From: Actinoallomurus purpureus
Lineage (GTDB): Bacteria > Actinomycetota > Actinomycetes > Streptosporangiales > Streptosporangiaceae
Direction of reading: 5' to 3'
DNA length: 64,000 nucleotides
Assembly: GCF_024055795.1 (NCBI RefSeq)
Contig: NZ_JAMXMY010000018.1
Span: forward strand, 62,001-126,000
In this document: one piece after another, positions 1 through 9,451 of the stretch
Layout of the letters: each line of letters starts with the position of its first letter
How positions within the stretch are numbered: the first letter of the stretch is position 1
Notes under the pieces: model-generated
Databases searched by the model: none
What the model was told of the DNA's origin: nothing
What the model saw: only the letters and a program-made list of their open reading frames with translations
Program-made: the position numbers and the translations under genes

Positions 1-682
1 ACCCGAAGCCCTCGGCGCGGCGGTACAGCGGGATCCGGGACTGCTTCTCCAGCGGCTCGGAGATCGCCCACTGGTTGTTCTGGCAGAAGAAGACGACGGG
101 GGCGTTCTGCGCGGCCGACCACACGAACGCCTCGTTCACGTCGCCCTGGCTGGTGGCGCCGTCGCCGAAGTAGACGATCGCGGCGTTCTCGGTGCCGTCC
201 CGCTGGATGCCCATGGCGTAGCCGGTGGCGTGCAGGGCGTGGCTGCCGATGACGATCGTGTAGAGGTGGAAGTTGTGCTCCTTCGGATCCCACCCGGCGT
301 GGTTGACGCCGCGGAAGAGCCCCAGGAGGTCGAGCGGGTCGACGCCCCGGCAGTAGGCCACGCCGTGCTCCCGGTAGCTCGGGAACGCCATGTCGTCCGT
401 ACGCAGGGCGCGGGCCGAGCCGATCTGCGCGGCCTCCTGGCCGAGCAGCGACGCCCAGATGCCCAGCTCGCCCTGGCGGGTCAGCGCGACCGCCTCAGCG
501 TCGATCCGGCGGACGATCACCAGATCGCGGTACAGACTCTTGATCTCGTCGGGGGTCAGGTTCACGTCGTAGTCGGGGTGCTCGACGCGCTCGCCCTCCG
601 GGGTGAGCAACTGGACGAGTTCCGATGGGGGAGACTGTGCGTCGGTGCCCAGGGGCGCACCGCGCGCGGCGTCGACGATCAC
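1..682 (-). CDS. pdhA: Pyruvate (2-oxoacid) dehydrogenase E1 component, alpha subunit, 3' end outside the window
   Basis: The first 227 codons are present and the gene runs off the left edge. The product decarboxylates pyruvate or a branched-chain 2-oxoacid with thiamine diphosphate, as part of a cytoplasmic E1 alpha/beta-E2-E3 complex. Visible family features are the SYREHG stretch, the HNFHLYTIVIGSHALHATGYA region and the ThDP-binding segment FGDGATSQGDVNEA, then QNNQWAISEP. The start is the GTG at 682, chosen because AAGGAG lies six bases upstream. Substrate choice (pyruvate or branched-chain) cannot be decided from this fragment. The beta and E2 genes would be expected beyond the left edge. 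Confidence 0.9.
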   Translation of the reverse strand, partial: MIVDAARGAPLGTDAQSPPSELVQLLTPEGERVEHPDYDVNLTPDEIKSLYRDLVIVRRIDAEAVALTRQGELGIWASLLGQEAAQIGSARALRTDDMAFPSYREHGVAYCRGVDPLDLLGLFRGVNHAGWDPKEHNFHLYTIVIGSHALHATGYAMGIQRDGTENAAIVYFGDGATSQGDVNEAFVWSAAQNAPVVFFCQNNQWAISEPLEKQSRIPLYRRAEGFG

Positions 683-899
683 GTGCCACTCCTTGTGCGT
701 TCAGGGCCGTCGCGGGATCGCCGCGGTCGGCCTGGTTGCGCGTCACCCTTCCCGCGGATCCCGGCGAGTACGGGAGACGTAGTCGTCATCGTGACAGACC
801 TCATGTACCTGGGCGCAAGCCTCGGGTTCTACGGATTCGTACCCGGAAGGTTGTGCCCTGCCACCAACGCGAATCACACGCGAATTCGCTAGACGCGGA
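683..899. other. Intergenic region upstream of pdhA
   Basis: This 217-bp gap separates the pdhA start from the end of the next minus-strand gene. It is less GC-rich than its surroundings around 790-890 and should hold the pdhA promoter. No clear -35/-10 pair, hairpin or small gene was recognised. Confidence 0.4.
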
Positions 900-2510
900 T
901 CACTCGCGGGACAGGACGCGGGTCGCGCCGGCCGCGACGGTCAAACCGAGGATGAAGCCCACGGCGACGAGCGCGTCGGAGATCCACAGGTAGAGGCCGT
1001 GCGGCGCGAACTCCCCCTCCTGGCCGAGCGAGCCGACCGGCAGCAGCAGGTCCAGCGTGTACAGGAAGGGATTGAACTGCGTGTTGTGGCCCGGCTCCTG
1101 GATCATCGGGTGGTGCCGGAAGATGACGGTGCCGAACGCCAGCAGCGCCACCAGCCACGCGCCGGCCAGGAACGGCCGGTAGCCGTAGCCGACGGTCCAG
1201 TCCTGGATGTATCCCCACACCCGGTGCGGCACCGGCTGGGTCGTACGGCGGTTCCGCTGCTTGGCGAGCAGCACGGTGCGCCGCTCGCCGTCGTGGCCGA
1301 GGGCGCGGTAGGTCTCCGCGAGCTTCTCGTACGGCTGGGGGATGTAGCCGTCCGTGTCACGGGCCACCCACTTCAGCCGCTCCTTCGCGGTCAGCGGCGG
1401 GTCGATCATCTCGTACGTGAGGCCGTCGAGCTGGTACCTCGGCGCCCAGGACAGCGGGTCGTCGCGCAGCAGCTTGATCCGCGCGTAGCTCAGGTCGACG
1501 ATGCCCTTGATCGGCTCGGCGGTCCGCAGCAGCACCTCTTCGGCCTGGGCGCGCTGGAGGTTGAGCGCCACCCCGGCCGGGTTGGTGAGCCGCCCGCCGC
1601 GCAGGTTGAGCAGGCCGCCGATGTGCGCGCCCGCCAGGCTGACCACGCCCTCGGCGCGGAAGCCGTCCGAGCAGTAGATGTCGGTCTCGATGCTCATGTC
1701 GTCGCAGTTCAGCGCGGCGCGCGCCGGGTTGGACACGGACGCGCCGACGAGGGAGAGGTAACCGCCGATCCGCGCCCCGCGCAGGCGGATCTCCCCTTCG
1801 GCGCTGAACCCGCCGTCGCAGAAGACATTGGCCGCGACCGCGAGCCGGCTGGCGTACAGCGCCTGCCCCTTCGGGTTGCGCAGCCGCGCACCCCGGAGGA
1901 TCAGCTGGCCGCCGACGTGCGCGCCCGGCAGCCGGACCTCGCCTTCCGCGGTGAACCCCTGGTCGCAGTAGACGTTGTTGTCGACCACGAGGCGGTCGGC
2001 CAGCAGTGGAGCGTCGCCGCCCGGGTGGGACAGGTGCGCGCCGGTCAGGTTGAGGATGCCGGTGATGTGGGCGCTGTCGAGCCACACGCCGCCGTACACG
2101 TGGCTGCCCTCGAGCCACAGGTGCCCGTCGATGCGGGCGCCGGAGGCGACCAGGCCGGGCAGCCGGCAGCGCATGAGGTGGACGCTGCGCAGCTGTGCCC
2201 AGTACAGGTGCGGCGCGTCGGTGAGCTGGCAGCCGGTCAGCGCGAGCGGCACGGTCACGTGGGCGTGGCCGAGGTTCAGCGTTCCGGTGATCCGCGCCCC
2301 GGTCAGGCGGACGGCGGCGACCTGGCCGGGCTCGTTCTCGCGCGCGCCGAGCAGTAGCGCCGAGATCACCTCGGCCCGGATGGTGCGGTCGGGGCCCCAG
2401 GCGTTCGTGCTGTCGAAGTCCTGATCACCGCCGGACAGGTCCACCGTCTCGCCGCGGGGGAACGCGTCCCACAGCACGCGCTCGGGCGGGGTCAGTTCAT
2501 CGCTCAGCAT
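900..2510 (-). CDS. Repeat-rich membrane-anchored protein (beta-helix-like repeats plus two C-terminal membrane segments)
   Basis: A 536-residue protein of unknown function. Residues about 60-330 are an imperfect repeat of roughly 45-50 residues built on 'GG-F-AEGE--L-GA-IGG-L-L-GA-L-NP-G-AL'. The spacing of small and aliphatic residues looks like a right-handed beta-helix. The last 130 residues carry a conserved 'IQDWTVGYGYRP' motif, a hydrophobic helix, a 'YTLDLLLPVGSLGQ' motif and a final hydrophobic helix, so the protein should be anchored at its C-terminus. Homologues are often labelled 'membrane-associated oxidoreductase', but no redox domain or cofactor motif is visible. A larger paralogue lies 0.8 kb upstream, beyond a toxin-antitoxin pair. 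Confidence 0.75.
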   Translation of the reverse strand: MLSDELTPPERVLWDAFPRGETVDLSGGDQDFDSTNAWGPDRTIRAEVISALLLGARENEPGQVAAVRLTGARITGTLNLGHAHVTVPLALTGCQLTDAPHLYWAQLRSVHLMRCRLPGLVASGARIDGHLWLEGSHVYGGVWLDSAHITGILNLTGAHLSHPGGDAPLLADRLVVDNNVYCDQGFTAEGEVRLPGAHVGGQLILRGARLRNPKGQALYASRLAVAANVFCDGGFSAEGEIRLRGARIGGYLSLVGASVSNPARAALNCDDMSIETDIYCSDGFRAEGVVSLAGAHIGGLLNLRGGRLTNPAGVALNLQRAQAEEVLLRTAEPIKGIVDLSYARIKLLRDDPLSWAPRYQLDGLTYEMIDPPLTAKERLKWVARDTDGYIPQPYEKLAETYRALGHDGERRTVLLAKQRNRRTTQPVPHRVWGYIQDWTVGYGYRPFLAGAWLVALLAFGTVIFRHHPMIQEPGHNTQFNPFLYTLDLLLPVGSLGQEGEFAPHGLYLWISDALVAVGFILGLTVAAGATRVLSRE

Positions 2511-2581
2511 CAGACGACTCCGGGGGAGGACGGGAGAACCCTCATGTATATCGCGCCGGCGATCCGCCCGCTCTGATCGGC

Positions 2582-2995
2582 TTACACGGAAACGAGACGC
2601 ACCTGATCACCGCAGAGTTTCGTCATATCGTCGAGGTCCGAGGTGAGAAGGACGACCGGACGTCGCTGCCGTACGGCCATCTCGGCCACGGCGGCGTCGA
2701 TCGCGTACTTGTGGCCGTGCAACCCGGCACTGATCAGCATCGCCGAGGCGGCCTTGGCCTCCTCCTCGCCCACGTGCACGATACGCACACCTGAGAGGAT
2801 CCAGGCCAGCCGAGCCTTGTCGGTCCGGCGATGCGCGGTTTCGATGATGGTCAGCGCGCTGATCACCACCTCCATGCCTCTTTTGCGGGCTTCCGCGACC
2901 AATGAGACGACACGCTCGTGATCATTTACGAGCTTCGACAGTCCCTCGCAGTCGAGAACGATGGTGCCCTCGTGGCTCAGCTTGCGGCGGGCCAA
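2582..2995 (-). CDS. PIN-domain ribonuclease toxin (VapC-like)
   Basis: A 137-residue PIN-domain protein, predicted to be a Mg2+-dependent RNase and the toxin of a type II module. The expected acidic residues are present: D15 in VLDCEGL, E52 in TIIETA, D100 in YAIDAAVAEMA and D120/D122 in LTSDLDDM. The length fits VapC-type toxins. It overlaps the upstream antitoxin gene by 19 bp, the usual translationally coupled layout. The target RNA cannot be predicted. Confidence 0.85.
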   Translation of the reverse strand: MARRKLSHEGTIVLDCEGLSKLVNDHERVVSLVAEARKRGMEVVISALTIIETAHRRTDKARLAWILSGVRIVHVGEEEAKAASAMLISAGLHGHKYAIDAAVAEMAVRQRRPVVLLTSDLDDMTKLCGDQVRLVSV

Positions 2996-3261
2996 TGGCC
3001 CTCCTCGGCGAACACCTCGTCGAAGACCTGGCGCGCCTGCTCCTGTTCTCGTGCCGAGATCGGTCCTTTGCGGCGTTCGTAGTCGGCCAGGTACTCATCC
3101 AGGATCTGGCCACGCAACTCGCGCTCGACCGCTTCCGTGATGAAGGCTGAGAACTCGCGCTTGCCGACTCGTTGGCGGATCGCCTCGGCCGTCCCCTCGG
3201 GCAGGGAGAGACTCACCCTGGTCGCTGGGCCTTCGCCGACGTTGTACGGCTGCTCACTCAT
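2977..3261 (-). CDS. Ribbon-helix-helix type antitoxin (VapB/CopG-like)
   Basis: A 94-residue protein encoded just before the PIN toxin. Residues about 14-50 (RVSLSLPEGTAEAIRQRVG...FSAFITEAVERELR) look like a ribbon-helix-helix DNA-binding fold. The charged, helical C-terminus (about 55-90) should wrap the toxin. It should both neutralise the nuclease and repress its own promoter in the short gap upstream (3262-3298). The pair sits between two paralogous repeat proteins, which suggests it was inserted there or travels with them. Confidence 0.8.
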   Translation of the reverse strand: MSEQPYNVGEGPATRVSLSLPEGTAEAIRQRVGKREFSAFITEAVERELRGQILDEYLADYERRKGPISAREQEQARQVFDEVFAEEGHWPAAS

Positions 3262-3298
3262 GGAGCGAGATTATCAAAGAAGTAGGAATTCGGCACCG

Positions 3299-5296
3299 CT
3301 AGTGACGGGAGAGCACTCGCGAGACGCCCGTGGCGATGGTGGTGGCGAGGATCCAGCCTGACGCGACGAGCGCCGCGGCCAGCCACTGTTGCCAGCCGTG
3401 CGGCCCGAAGGCGTCCTCCTGGCCGAAGCCGATGATCGGCAGCAGCAGGTCGAGGGTGTAGAGCACCGGGTTGAACGGCGGCGCCTCGCCCGCCTTGAGC
3501 GGAGGCGGGTGGTGGACGCCGAACGCCACGCAGCCGAGGAGGAGCAGCCCGGCCAGCCACAGCACCGCCCGCTGCGGCCGGTATCCGTAGCCGACCGTCC
3601 AGTCCTGCACGAAGCCCCAGACGGCGAGCCAGCGCGGCAGCGTACGCCGCCTGCGGCGCTGCCGGGCGAGTTGGACCGTACGCGCGTCTGCGTCCTGCCC
3701 CAGCCGCCGGTAGACGGCCGCGAGCTGTTCGTACGGCTGCGGATGGTACCGCTCGACGCCGTCCAGCCAGCCGAGCCGGTCGGCGCCGCTTCCGGGGTCC
3801 TCGATCGTCTCGTACGCGAACCCCTCGAGCAGGGAGTGCGGCGGCCAGCCCGCCGGGTCGTCGCGGAGCACCTCGACGCGCGCGTGCCGTACGTCGACCG
3901 CGCCGTCCACGCCACCGTCCGTCCTGAGCCGCAGCACGACCGCGCGCAGCTGCCGGCAGCCGATCGCGATCGCGCCGGGTGCGCTGACCGTCGCGCCGTC
4001 GAAGCACAGCTCACCGCCGATCCGCGCGCCCGCGAACGACAGGCGGCCCTCGGCGGTGAAGCCGTCGCAGCAGTTCACGACGCCGCCGACGGAGATCCCG
4101 TGTGCCTTCAGCGCGACGGCCCCCGGCGCGGTGAGCCGCGCGCCGGACAGGTCGACACTGGCCCCCACACGCGTGTCCACCAAGTGGATCGCGCCGTCGG
4201 CCACGAATCCATACTTGCCGAACAGGCCGCCCGTGATCTCCGCCCGGGAGGCACGCAGCGCGATACCGCCCGGGTTCGACAGGTGCGCCTCGTCCAGGTC
4301 GATCGACCCGCTTACGTGGGCCGCGTCGAGGTAGACCTGCCCATGCGCCCGGAAGCCCTCCGAGGCCCGCAGGCTGCTCCCGATGCGCAGGAGATGCCCG
4401 TGCAGCGACACGCCCGAGGGATTGACCAGCTCCGAGCCGTTCAGCACGAGCGTGCCGCCGATCACGGCCGACCGCAGGCTGACCATTCCCTCGGCGCGAA
4501 GACCGCCTCCGAGTTCGACGGTGCCCTCCACGTGGGCGCGGTCGGCGTCCAGCGCGACGGCGCCGGGGGCGTTCAGGCGTGCCTTGGACAGGTCGAGCCG
4601 CCGGCCGATGCGGGCGTCGCGCAGGCGTAGTTCGCCGTCGACGGTGACCCCGACGATGGAGAGACCGTTGGGCAGGCTGATGCCCTCTGCGTCGACCGCG
4701 ACGCCGCCCGGGTGCGACAGCCGGGCGTTGTCGAGTGTCATCGCGCCGTGCACCTTGGCGCCGCGCAGAGAGATCGGCCCCGCGACGCGCAGGTCCACCG
4801 CGACCAGGTCACGGGACACGGTCAGGTCATCCGCGTAGAGCGCCCGTGCGCCGTCGATCCGCGCCGAACGCAAGGACAGCGCGCCGTCGACCTGAGCGCC
4901 GACGAGAGTCACCTGGCCGTCGAACCGGCACTCTTTCAGCCAGAGCAGGCCGTCGATGCGGGCGTCGGCGGCCTGCAGACCCGGCAACCGCGAGCCGGCG
5001 AGATTCACCTGCCGCAGGTGCGCGCCGTACAGGCTCGGCTTCTCGGCGAACTCGCAGTCGTGCAACAGGGCGGCGTACGGCACGTCGGCGAACGAAAGGT
5101 CCAGTACACCGCTGATCACGGCTCCGCGCAGGCGGACGGCGGGGACCCGCCCCGGCTCGGGCGGTCGCGCGCCGAGCAGTAGGGCTGCGATCACCTCGGC
5201 GCGCACCTCGCCGTGGCCGCCGAGGTCGACCGTCCGGGCGGCGGGGAACGCCTCCCACAGCGCGGACTCCGACTCGGACAGTTCCTCGGCACGCAT
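3299..5296 (-). CDS. Larger paralogue of the repeat-rich membrane-anchored protein
   Basis: A 665-residue paralogue of the 900-2510 product, with the same start (LS-SE--LW-AFP--RTVDL), the same repeat and the same end. About seven repeat units are visible (residues about 60-470), against four to five in the shorter copy. The C-terminus again has 'VQDWTVGYGYRP', a membrane helix, 'LYTLDLLLPIIGFGQ' and a last membrane helix. It starts at ATG 5296, divergent from purS, so the 120-bp gap carries both promoters. Function unknown; a surface or membrane scaffold is a guess from the repeat geometry. Confidence 0.75.
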   Translation of the reverse strand: MRAEELSESESALWEAFPAARTVDLGGHGEVRAEVIAALLLGARPPEPGRVPAVRLRGAVISGVLDLSFADVPYAALLHDCEFAEKPSLYGAHLRQVNLAGSRLPGLQAADARIDGLLWLKECRFDGQVTLVGAQVDGALSLRSARIDGARALYADDLTVSRDLVAVDLRVAGPISLRGAKVHGAMTLDNARLSHPGGVAVDAEGISLPNGLSIVGVTVDGELRLRDARIGRRLDLSKARLNAPGAVALDADRAHVEGTVELGGGLRAEGMVSLRSAVIGGTLVLNGSELVNPSGVSLHGHLLRIGSSLRASEGFRAHGQVYLDAAHVSGSIDLDEAHLSNPGGIALRASRAEITGGLFGKYGFVADGAIHLVDTRVGASVDLSGARLTAPGAVALKAHGISVGGVVNCCDGFTAEGRLSFAGARIGGELCFDGATVSAPGAIAIGCRQLRAVVLRLRTDGGVDGAVDVRHARVEVLRDDPAGWPPHSLLEGFAYETIEDPGSGADRLGWLDGVERYHPQPYEQLAAVYRRLGQDADARTVQLARQRRRRRTLPRWLAVWGFVQDWTVGYGYRPQRAVLWLAGLLLLGCVAFGVHHPPPLKAGEAPPFNPVLYTLDLLLPIIGFGQEDAFGPHGWQQWLAAALVASGWILATTIATGVSRVLSRH

Positions 5297-5416
5297 GACG
5301 ACTCCTCGGGGGGCGGGGAACGGCCCCTACGATCCCATCGGGCGAGGCCTTGCGTCATCGGCGGCGCGGCGTGCCGTACGCTTCGGTGCCGTACCTGCAG
5401 ATCAGAGGGGGTTGTC

Positions 5417-5659
5417 ATGGCGCGTTTCATCGTCGACGTCATGCTGAAGCCGGAAATTCTCGATTCCCAGGGTCAAGCCGTCGCCCGTGCGCTGCCGCGG
5501 CTCGGCTTCGAAGGCGTCACCGGGGTACGCCAAGGTAAGCGCTTCGAGATCGAAGTCGAAGGGCCTGCCGACGAAGCGGCCACCGAACGCGTGCGGAAGA
5601 TGGCCGAGACGCTGCTGGCCAACCCCGTCATCGAGACGTTCGAACTTCGCGCAGAATAG
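5417..5659 (+). CDS. purS: Phosphoribosylformylglycinamidine synthase subunit PurS
   Basis: An 80-residue small subunit of the FGAM synthase complex (PurS-PurQ-PurL), the fourth step of de novo purine synthesis. The sequence MARFIVDVMLKPEILDSQG, G-EGVTGVRQGK and the C-terminal NPVIE-FEL are typical. ATG 5417 is preceded by AGAGGGGG at a good distance. PurS bridges PurQ and PurL for ammonia transfer. An unrelated ATPase gene separates purS from purQ here. Confidence 0.95.
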   Translation: MARFIVDVMLKPEILDSQGQAVARALPRLGFEGVTGVRQGKRFEIEVEGPADEAATERVRKMAETLLANPVIETFELRAE

Positions 5660-5786
5660 TCGCTCAAAGTTAGCTCAGTGACGCGATTACGCCAGTTTCC
5701 ACCGGGGAAGCCTTAGCTTCGTTGAAAGAATCGCGAAGACGGGGTCGACCCCCAGGTCAGGGGCCAAAGATGACACGAGGTGACCG

Positions 5787-6236
5787 GTGGATATGAAGTT
5801 CTCACTCGACTTGCCGCGTGAGACTCTCAGTATCCCGGTGATCCGCCGGGTCCTGGGCGATACGCTGCGCGGGTTGGGGGTTTCGGAAGGCTGTATTGCC
5901 GACCTTCTCGTGGCCGCATCCGAAGCCTGCACGAATGTCGTGCAGCATGTTGATTCGGCGACCCACTATGAAGTGATCGCCAGCATCGCCGGTGACCACT
6001 GCGTACTCAAGGTCTCCGACACCGGACACGGCTTCGAGAGCGACGCCCAGAAAGGCGCGGGCCCCGATTCGGAGTCCGGCCGCGGGATCAAGATCATGCG
6101 GGCGCTCGTCGACGACGTCATCTTCGACAGCCGCCCCGACACGGGCACGGTCGTCTACCTCCAGAAGCGGCTGAGCTGGCGGGAGGAGTCGCCGATGCGC
6201 CTCCTCGAGCCTGAGCTCCTGAAAACCGCAGGTTGA
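5787..6236 (+). CDS. Anti-sigma-factor-type ATP-binding protein (RsbW/SpoIIAB-like HATPase_c)
   Basis: A 149-residue GHKL-family ATPase. The N-box EACTNVVQH (about residues 46-54), the G1 box DTGHGF and the G2 box GRGIKIM are all clear. Streptomycetes and relatives carry many such proteins that act as anti-sigma or anti-anti-sigma kinases. Unlike classic rsbW, no anti-anti-sigma or sigma gene is adjacent. The gene lies between purS and purQ in the same direction, so it may be co-transcribed with the purine genes. The partner is unknown. Confidence 0.85.
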   Translation: MDMKFSLDLPRETLSIPVIRRVLGDTLRGLGVSEGCIADLLVAASEACTNVVQHVDSATHYEVIASIAGDHCVLKVSDTGHGFESDAQKGAGPDSESGRGIKIMRALVDDVIFDSRPDTGTVVYLQKRLSWREESPMRLLEPELLKTAG

Positions 6237-6289
6237 ACCCCGGATAAGCTGGGGCACGTCCCGAGGCCGTTCTTGATCGGAGTGTGCCC

Positions 6290-6967
6290 ATGTCAGCCCG
6301 TGTGGGCGTCATCACCTTTCCCGGTTCGCTGGACGACCGGGACGCCGCACGAGCGGTTCGCCTGGCCGACGCCGAGCCAGTATCCCTCTGGCACGCCGAG
6401 GCCGACCTGCTCGGTGTCGACGCCGTCATCCTTCCCGGCGGCTTCTCGTACGGCGACTACCTCCGCGCCGGCGCCATCGCACGCTTCGCGCCGCTCATGG
6501 AGAAGCTGGTCGCCGCCGCCGGTGACGGCCTGCCGGTGCTCGGCATCTGCAACGGCTTCCAGGTGCTGTGCGAGTCGCACCTGCTGCCGGGCGCGCTGAC
6601 CCGCAACGCCGGCCTGCACTTCGTGTGCCGCTCCCAGCGGTTGCGCATCGAGAACGCCGGCACCGCCTGGACCCAGGACTACGAGGAGGGTCAGGAGGTC
6701 GTCGTGCCGGTCAAGAACATGGACGGCTGCTACGTCGCCGACCGGGCCACCCTCGACGAGCTGGAGTCCACCGGCCGGGTCGTGGCCCGCTACCTCGACG
6801 TCAACCCCAACGGTTCCCTGAACGACATCGCCGGCATCTGCAACGAGGCGGGCAACGTGGTCGGCCTGATGCCGCACCCCGAGCACGCCGTCGAGGCACT
6901 GACCGGCCCCTCCACCGAGGGTCTCGGCTTCTTCACCTCGGCCGTCAAGAAGTTGGTCCAGTCATGA
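6290..6967 (+). CDS. purQ: Phosphoribosylformylglycinamidine synthase subunit PurQ (glutaminase)
   Basis: The 225-residue class I glutamine amidotransferase subunit that supplies ammonia to PurL. Nucleophile C87 sits in GICNGFQVL, and H196/E198 in MPHPEHAVE complete the triad. The ATG at 6290 is preferred over the GTG at 6284 because GGAG (6279-6282) is seven bases from the ATG but only one from the GTG. Its TGA overlaps the first ATG of purL (ATGA), indicating coupling. Confidence 0.95.
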   Translation: MSARVGVITFPGSLDDRDAARAVRLADAEPVSLWHAEADLLGVDAVILPGGFSYGDYLRAGAIARFAPLMEKLVAAAGDGLPVLGICNGFQVLCESHLLPGALTRNAGLHFVCRSQRLRIENAGTAWTQDYEEGQEVVVPVKNMDGCYVADRATLDELESTGRVVARYLDVNPNGSLNDIAGICNEAGNVVGLMPHPEHAVEALTGPSTEGLGFFTSAVKKLVQS

Positions 6968-9339
6968 GCGAGCAGGTCAACACCTCCGTCAACGAGCCGG
7001 GCGACGAACGATCCGAGGAACTCGCCGAGTCGTCGGTGACGCGCCCGGACATGTCCGCCCCGGAGCCCGCGGAGGAGCAGCACGCCGCCGTTCCGCCGTC
7101 CGACGTGGACACCGTCGCACGCGCGGAGGAGACGCCCGAGCGCGAGCTGCCGTACGCCGAGCTCGGCCTGAAGGACGACGAGTACGCCCGCGTGCGGGAG
7201 ATCCTGGGACGGCGGCCGACCTCCGCGGAGCTGGCCATCTACTCCGTCATGTGGAGCGAGCACTGCTCGTACAAGAGCTCGCGCGTCCACCTGCGGCAGT
7301 TCGCCGACAAGGCGCCGCAGAGCGACGCGCTGCTCGTCGGCATGGGGGAGAACGCCGGGGTCGTCGACGTCGGCAACGGCTGGGCCGTCACCTTCAAGAT
7401 CGAGTCTCACAACCACCCCTCGTACGTCGAGCCGTATCAGGGCGCGGCCACCGGCGTCGGGGGCATCGTCCGCGACATCATCTCGATGGGCGCCCGACCG
7501 GTCGCCGTGATGGACTCCCTGCGCTTCGGCCCGCCCGACGTCCCGGACACGCGCCGCGTGCTCGACGGTGTCGTGCGCGGCGTCGGCGGCTACGGCAACT
7601 GCCTCGGCCTGCCCAACATCGGCGGCGAGGTCGTCTTCGACCCCTGCTACTCCGCGAACCCTCTGGTCAACGCGCTGTGCGTCGGCGTGCTCAAGCCCGA
7701 GGACATCAAGCGCGCGATCGCGCCCGGACCCGGCAACAAGGTCATCCTGTTCGGTGCGGGCACCGGGCCGGACGGCATCGGCGGCGCGTCCGTGCTGGCG
7801 AGCGCCACCTTCGATGAGGAGTCACAGCAGAAGCGGCCGTCGGTGCAGGTCGGCGACCCCTTCATGGAGAAGCTGCTCATCGAGTGCTGCCTGGAGATCT
7901 TCGCCGAGGACCTCGTCGTCGGCATCCAGGACCTCGGCGCGGCCGGTGTCTCCTGCGCCACCACGGAGCTGGCCGCGGCCGGCACCGGCGGAATGGACAT
8001 CGACCTGACCCGCGTCCCGCTGCGCGACGCCACGCTGCGGCCCGAAGAGATCCTGATGAGCGAGTCTCAGGAGCGCATGATGGCCGTGGTCGAGCCGGCC
8101 AAGGTCGAGCGCTTCCTCGAGCTCTGCGCGAAGTGGGACGTCCCCGCGACCGTCATCGGCGACGTGACCGACACAGGCCGGCTGCGCATGACCTGGCACG
8201 GCGCGACCATCGTCGACATCCCGCCGGGCACCGCCGCCGACGAGGGGCCGGTCTACGAGCGGCCGTACGAACCGCCGGCCGACCTCGCGCAGCTGCAGGC
8301 GGACGGCCCCGGCCGGCTGCCGCGCCCGGTCACCGCGGAGGACCTGCGCAACACCGTCGTGTGGCTCGCGGGCTCGCCGAACCTCGCCGACAAGTCGTTC
8401 GTAACCTCGCAGTACGACCGGTTCGTGCTCGGCAACACCGTGCTGGCCACGCCGGAGGACGCCGGAGTGATCCGCATCGGCGACGGGCCGCAGGGCATCG
8501 CGCTGGCCACCGACGGCAACGGCCGCTACGCCCGGCTCGACCCGTACGCCGGCGCGCAGCTCGCGCTGTCGGAGGCGTACCGCAACGTGGCGACCACGGG
8601 CGCGCGGCCGCTCGCGGTGACCAACTGCCTGAACTTCGGCTCGCCGGAGGACCCGGGCGTGATGTGGCAGTTCGCGCGCGCCGTCGAGGGTCTCGCGGAC
8701 GCCTGCCAGGCGCTGGGCGTCCCCGTGACCGGCGGCAACGTCAGCTTCTACAACCAGACGGGCAGCACCCCGATCAACCCGACGCCGGTGATCGGCGTTC
8801 TCGGCGTGCACGACGACGTCAACCGCCGGGTCCGCATGTCGTTCAACATCGAGGGCACCACGCTGCTGCTGCTCGGCGAGACCCGGCCGGAGCTCGGCGG
8901 CTCCGAGTGGGCGAACGTCGTGTTCCAGCACCTCGGCGGCCTCCCGCCGCTCGTCGACCTGGCGGCCGAGGCGGCGCTGGCGTCCGTGCTCGTGACCGGC
9001 GCCCGCGAAGGCGTGCTGAACGCCGCCCACGACCTGTCCGACGGCGGCCTGTCGCAGTCGCTGGTCGAGTCCTGCCTGCGCGGCGGGCTCGGCTGCGTGA
9101 TCAGCCTGCCGGACGACCCGTTCGTCGAGCTGTTCAGCGAGTCGGTGGCCCGCGCCGTCGTCGCCGTCTACCCCGAGCACGAGGAGCGGGTGGCCGCGCT
9201 GTGCCAGGCCGCCGGGGTCCCGGTGCGTCGCCTGGGCACGGTCGGCGGCGATGCCTTCGAGGTCGAGGGCCTGTTCTCCATCCCGCTGAGCGAGCTGCGC
9301 GAGGTCCACCAGGGCGCCCTGCCCGCCCTGTTCGGCTGA
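6964..9339 (+). CDS. purL: Phosphoribosylformylglycinamidine synthase subunit PurL
   Basis: The ATP-dependent synthetase subunit that turns FGAR into FGAM. Conserved stretches include [40 protein letters not shown] and HDLSDGGL. From the ATG overlapping purQ the product is 791 residues. This gives an acidic, proline-rich N-terminal extension of about 47 residues before the part that aligns with usual PurL (from [22 protein letters not shown]). The GTG at 7105 is a real alternative start that would give a normal-length protein. It lacks a visible ribosome site, whereas the ATGA overlap argues for 6964. A strong terminator follows immediately. Confidence 0.95.
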   Translation: MSEQVNTSVNEPGDERSEELAESSVTRPDMSAPEPAEEQHAAVPPSDVDTVARAEETPERELPYAELGLKDDEYARVREILGRRPTSAELAIYSVMWSEHCSYKSSRVHLRQFADKAPQSDALLVGMGENAGVVDVGNGWAVTFKIESHNHPSYVEPYQGAATGVGGIVRDIISMGARPVAVMDSLRFGPPDVPDTRRVLDGVVRGVGGYGNCLGLPNIGGEVVFDPCYSANPLVNALCVGVLKPEDIKRAIAPGPGNKVILFGAGTGPDGIGGASVLASATFDEESQQKRPSVQVGDPFMEKLLIECCLEIFAEDLVVGIQDLGAAGVSCATTELAAAGTGGMDIDLTRVPLRDATLRPEEILMSESQERMMAVVEPAKVERFLELCAKWDVPATVIGDVTDTGRLRMTWHGATIVDIPPGTAADEGPVYERPYEPPADLAQLQADGPGRLPRPVTAEDLRNTVVWLAGSPNLADKSFVTSQYDRFVLGNTVLATPEDAGVIRIGDGPQGIALATDGNGRYARLDPYAGAQLALSEAYRNVATTGARPLAVTNCLNFGSPEDPGVMWQFARAVEGLADACQALGVPVTGGNVSFYNQTGSTPINPTPVIGVLGVHDDVNRRVRMSFNIEGTTLLLLGETRPELGGSEWANVVFQHLGGLPPLVDLAAEAALASVLVTGAREGVLNAAHDLSDGGLSQSLVESCLRGGLGCVISLPDDPFVELFSESVARAVVAVYPEHEERVAALCQAAGVPVRRLGTVGGDAFEVEGLFSIPLSELREVHQGALPALFG

Positions 9340-9341
9340 GC

Positions 9342-9385
9342 GAGGGATCGCGCCGGGCGTCGGACGACGCCCGGCGCGATCCCTC
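9342..9385 (+). terminator. Terminator hairpin after purL
   Basis: A perfect inverted repeat of 20 bp per arm (9342-9361 and 9366-9385) with a GGAC loop starts three bases after the purL stop. There is no T-tract, as is common in actinomycetes. It should end the purS-purL transcript and may also act on the convergent tetR-type gene. Confidence 0.85.
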
Positions 9386-9451
9386 CCACCGCCGGCGGCG
9401 GCGATTCGGCGCCGAAGCGCGGCGGCCGCACGTTGGTGTCGGCGGGTGCGG

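Noticed and set aside
900-2510. The common database label 'membrane-associated oxidoreductase' for the repeat proteins
   Set aside because: No nucleotide-binding, flavin, haem or metal motif is visible. The sequence supports only repeats and a membrane anchor.
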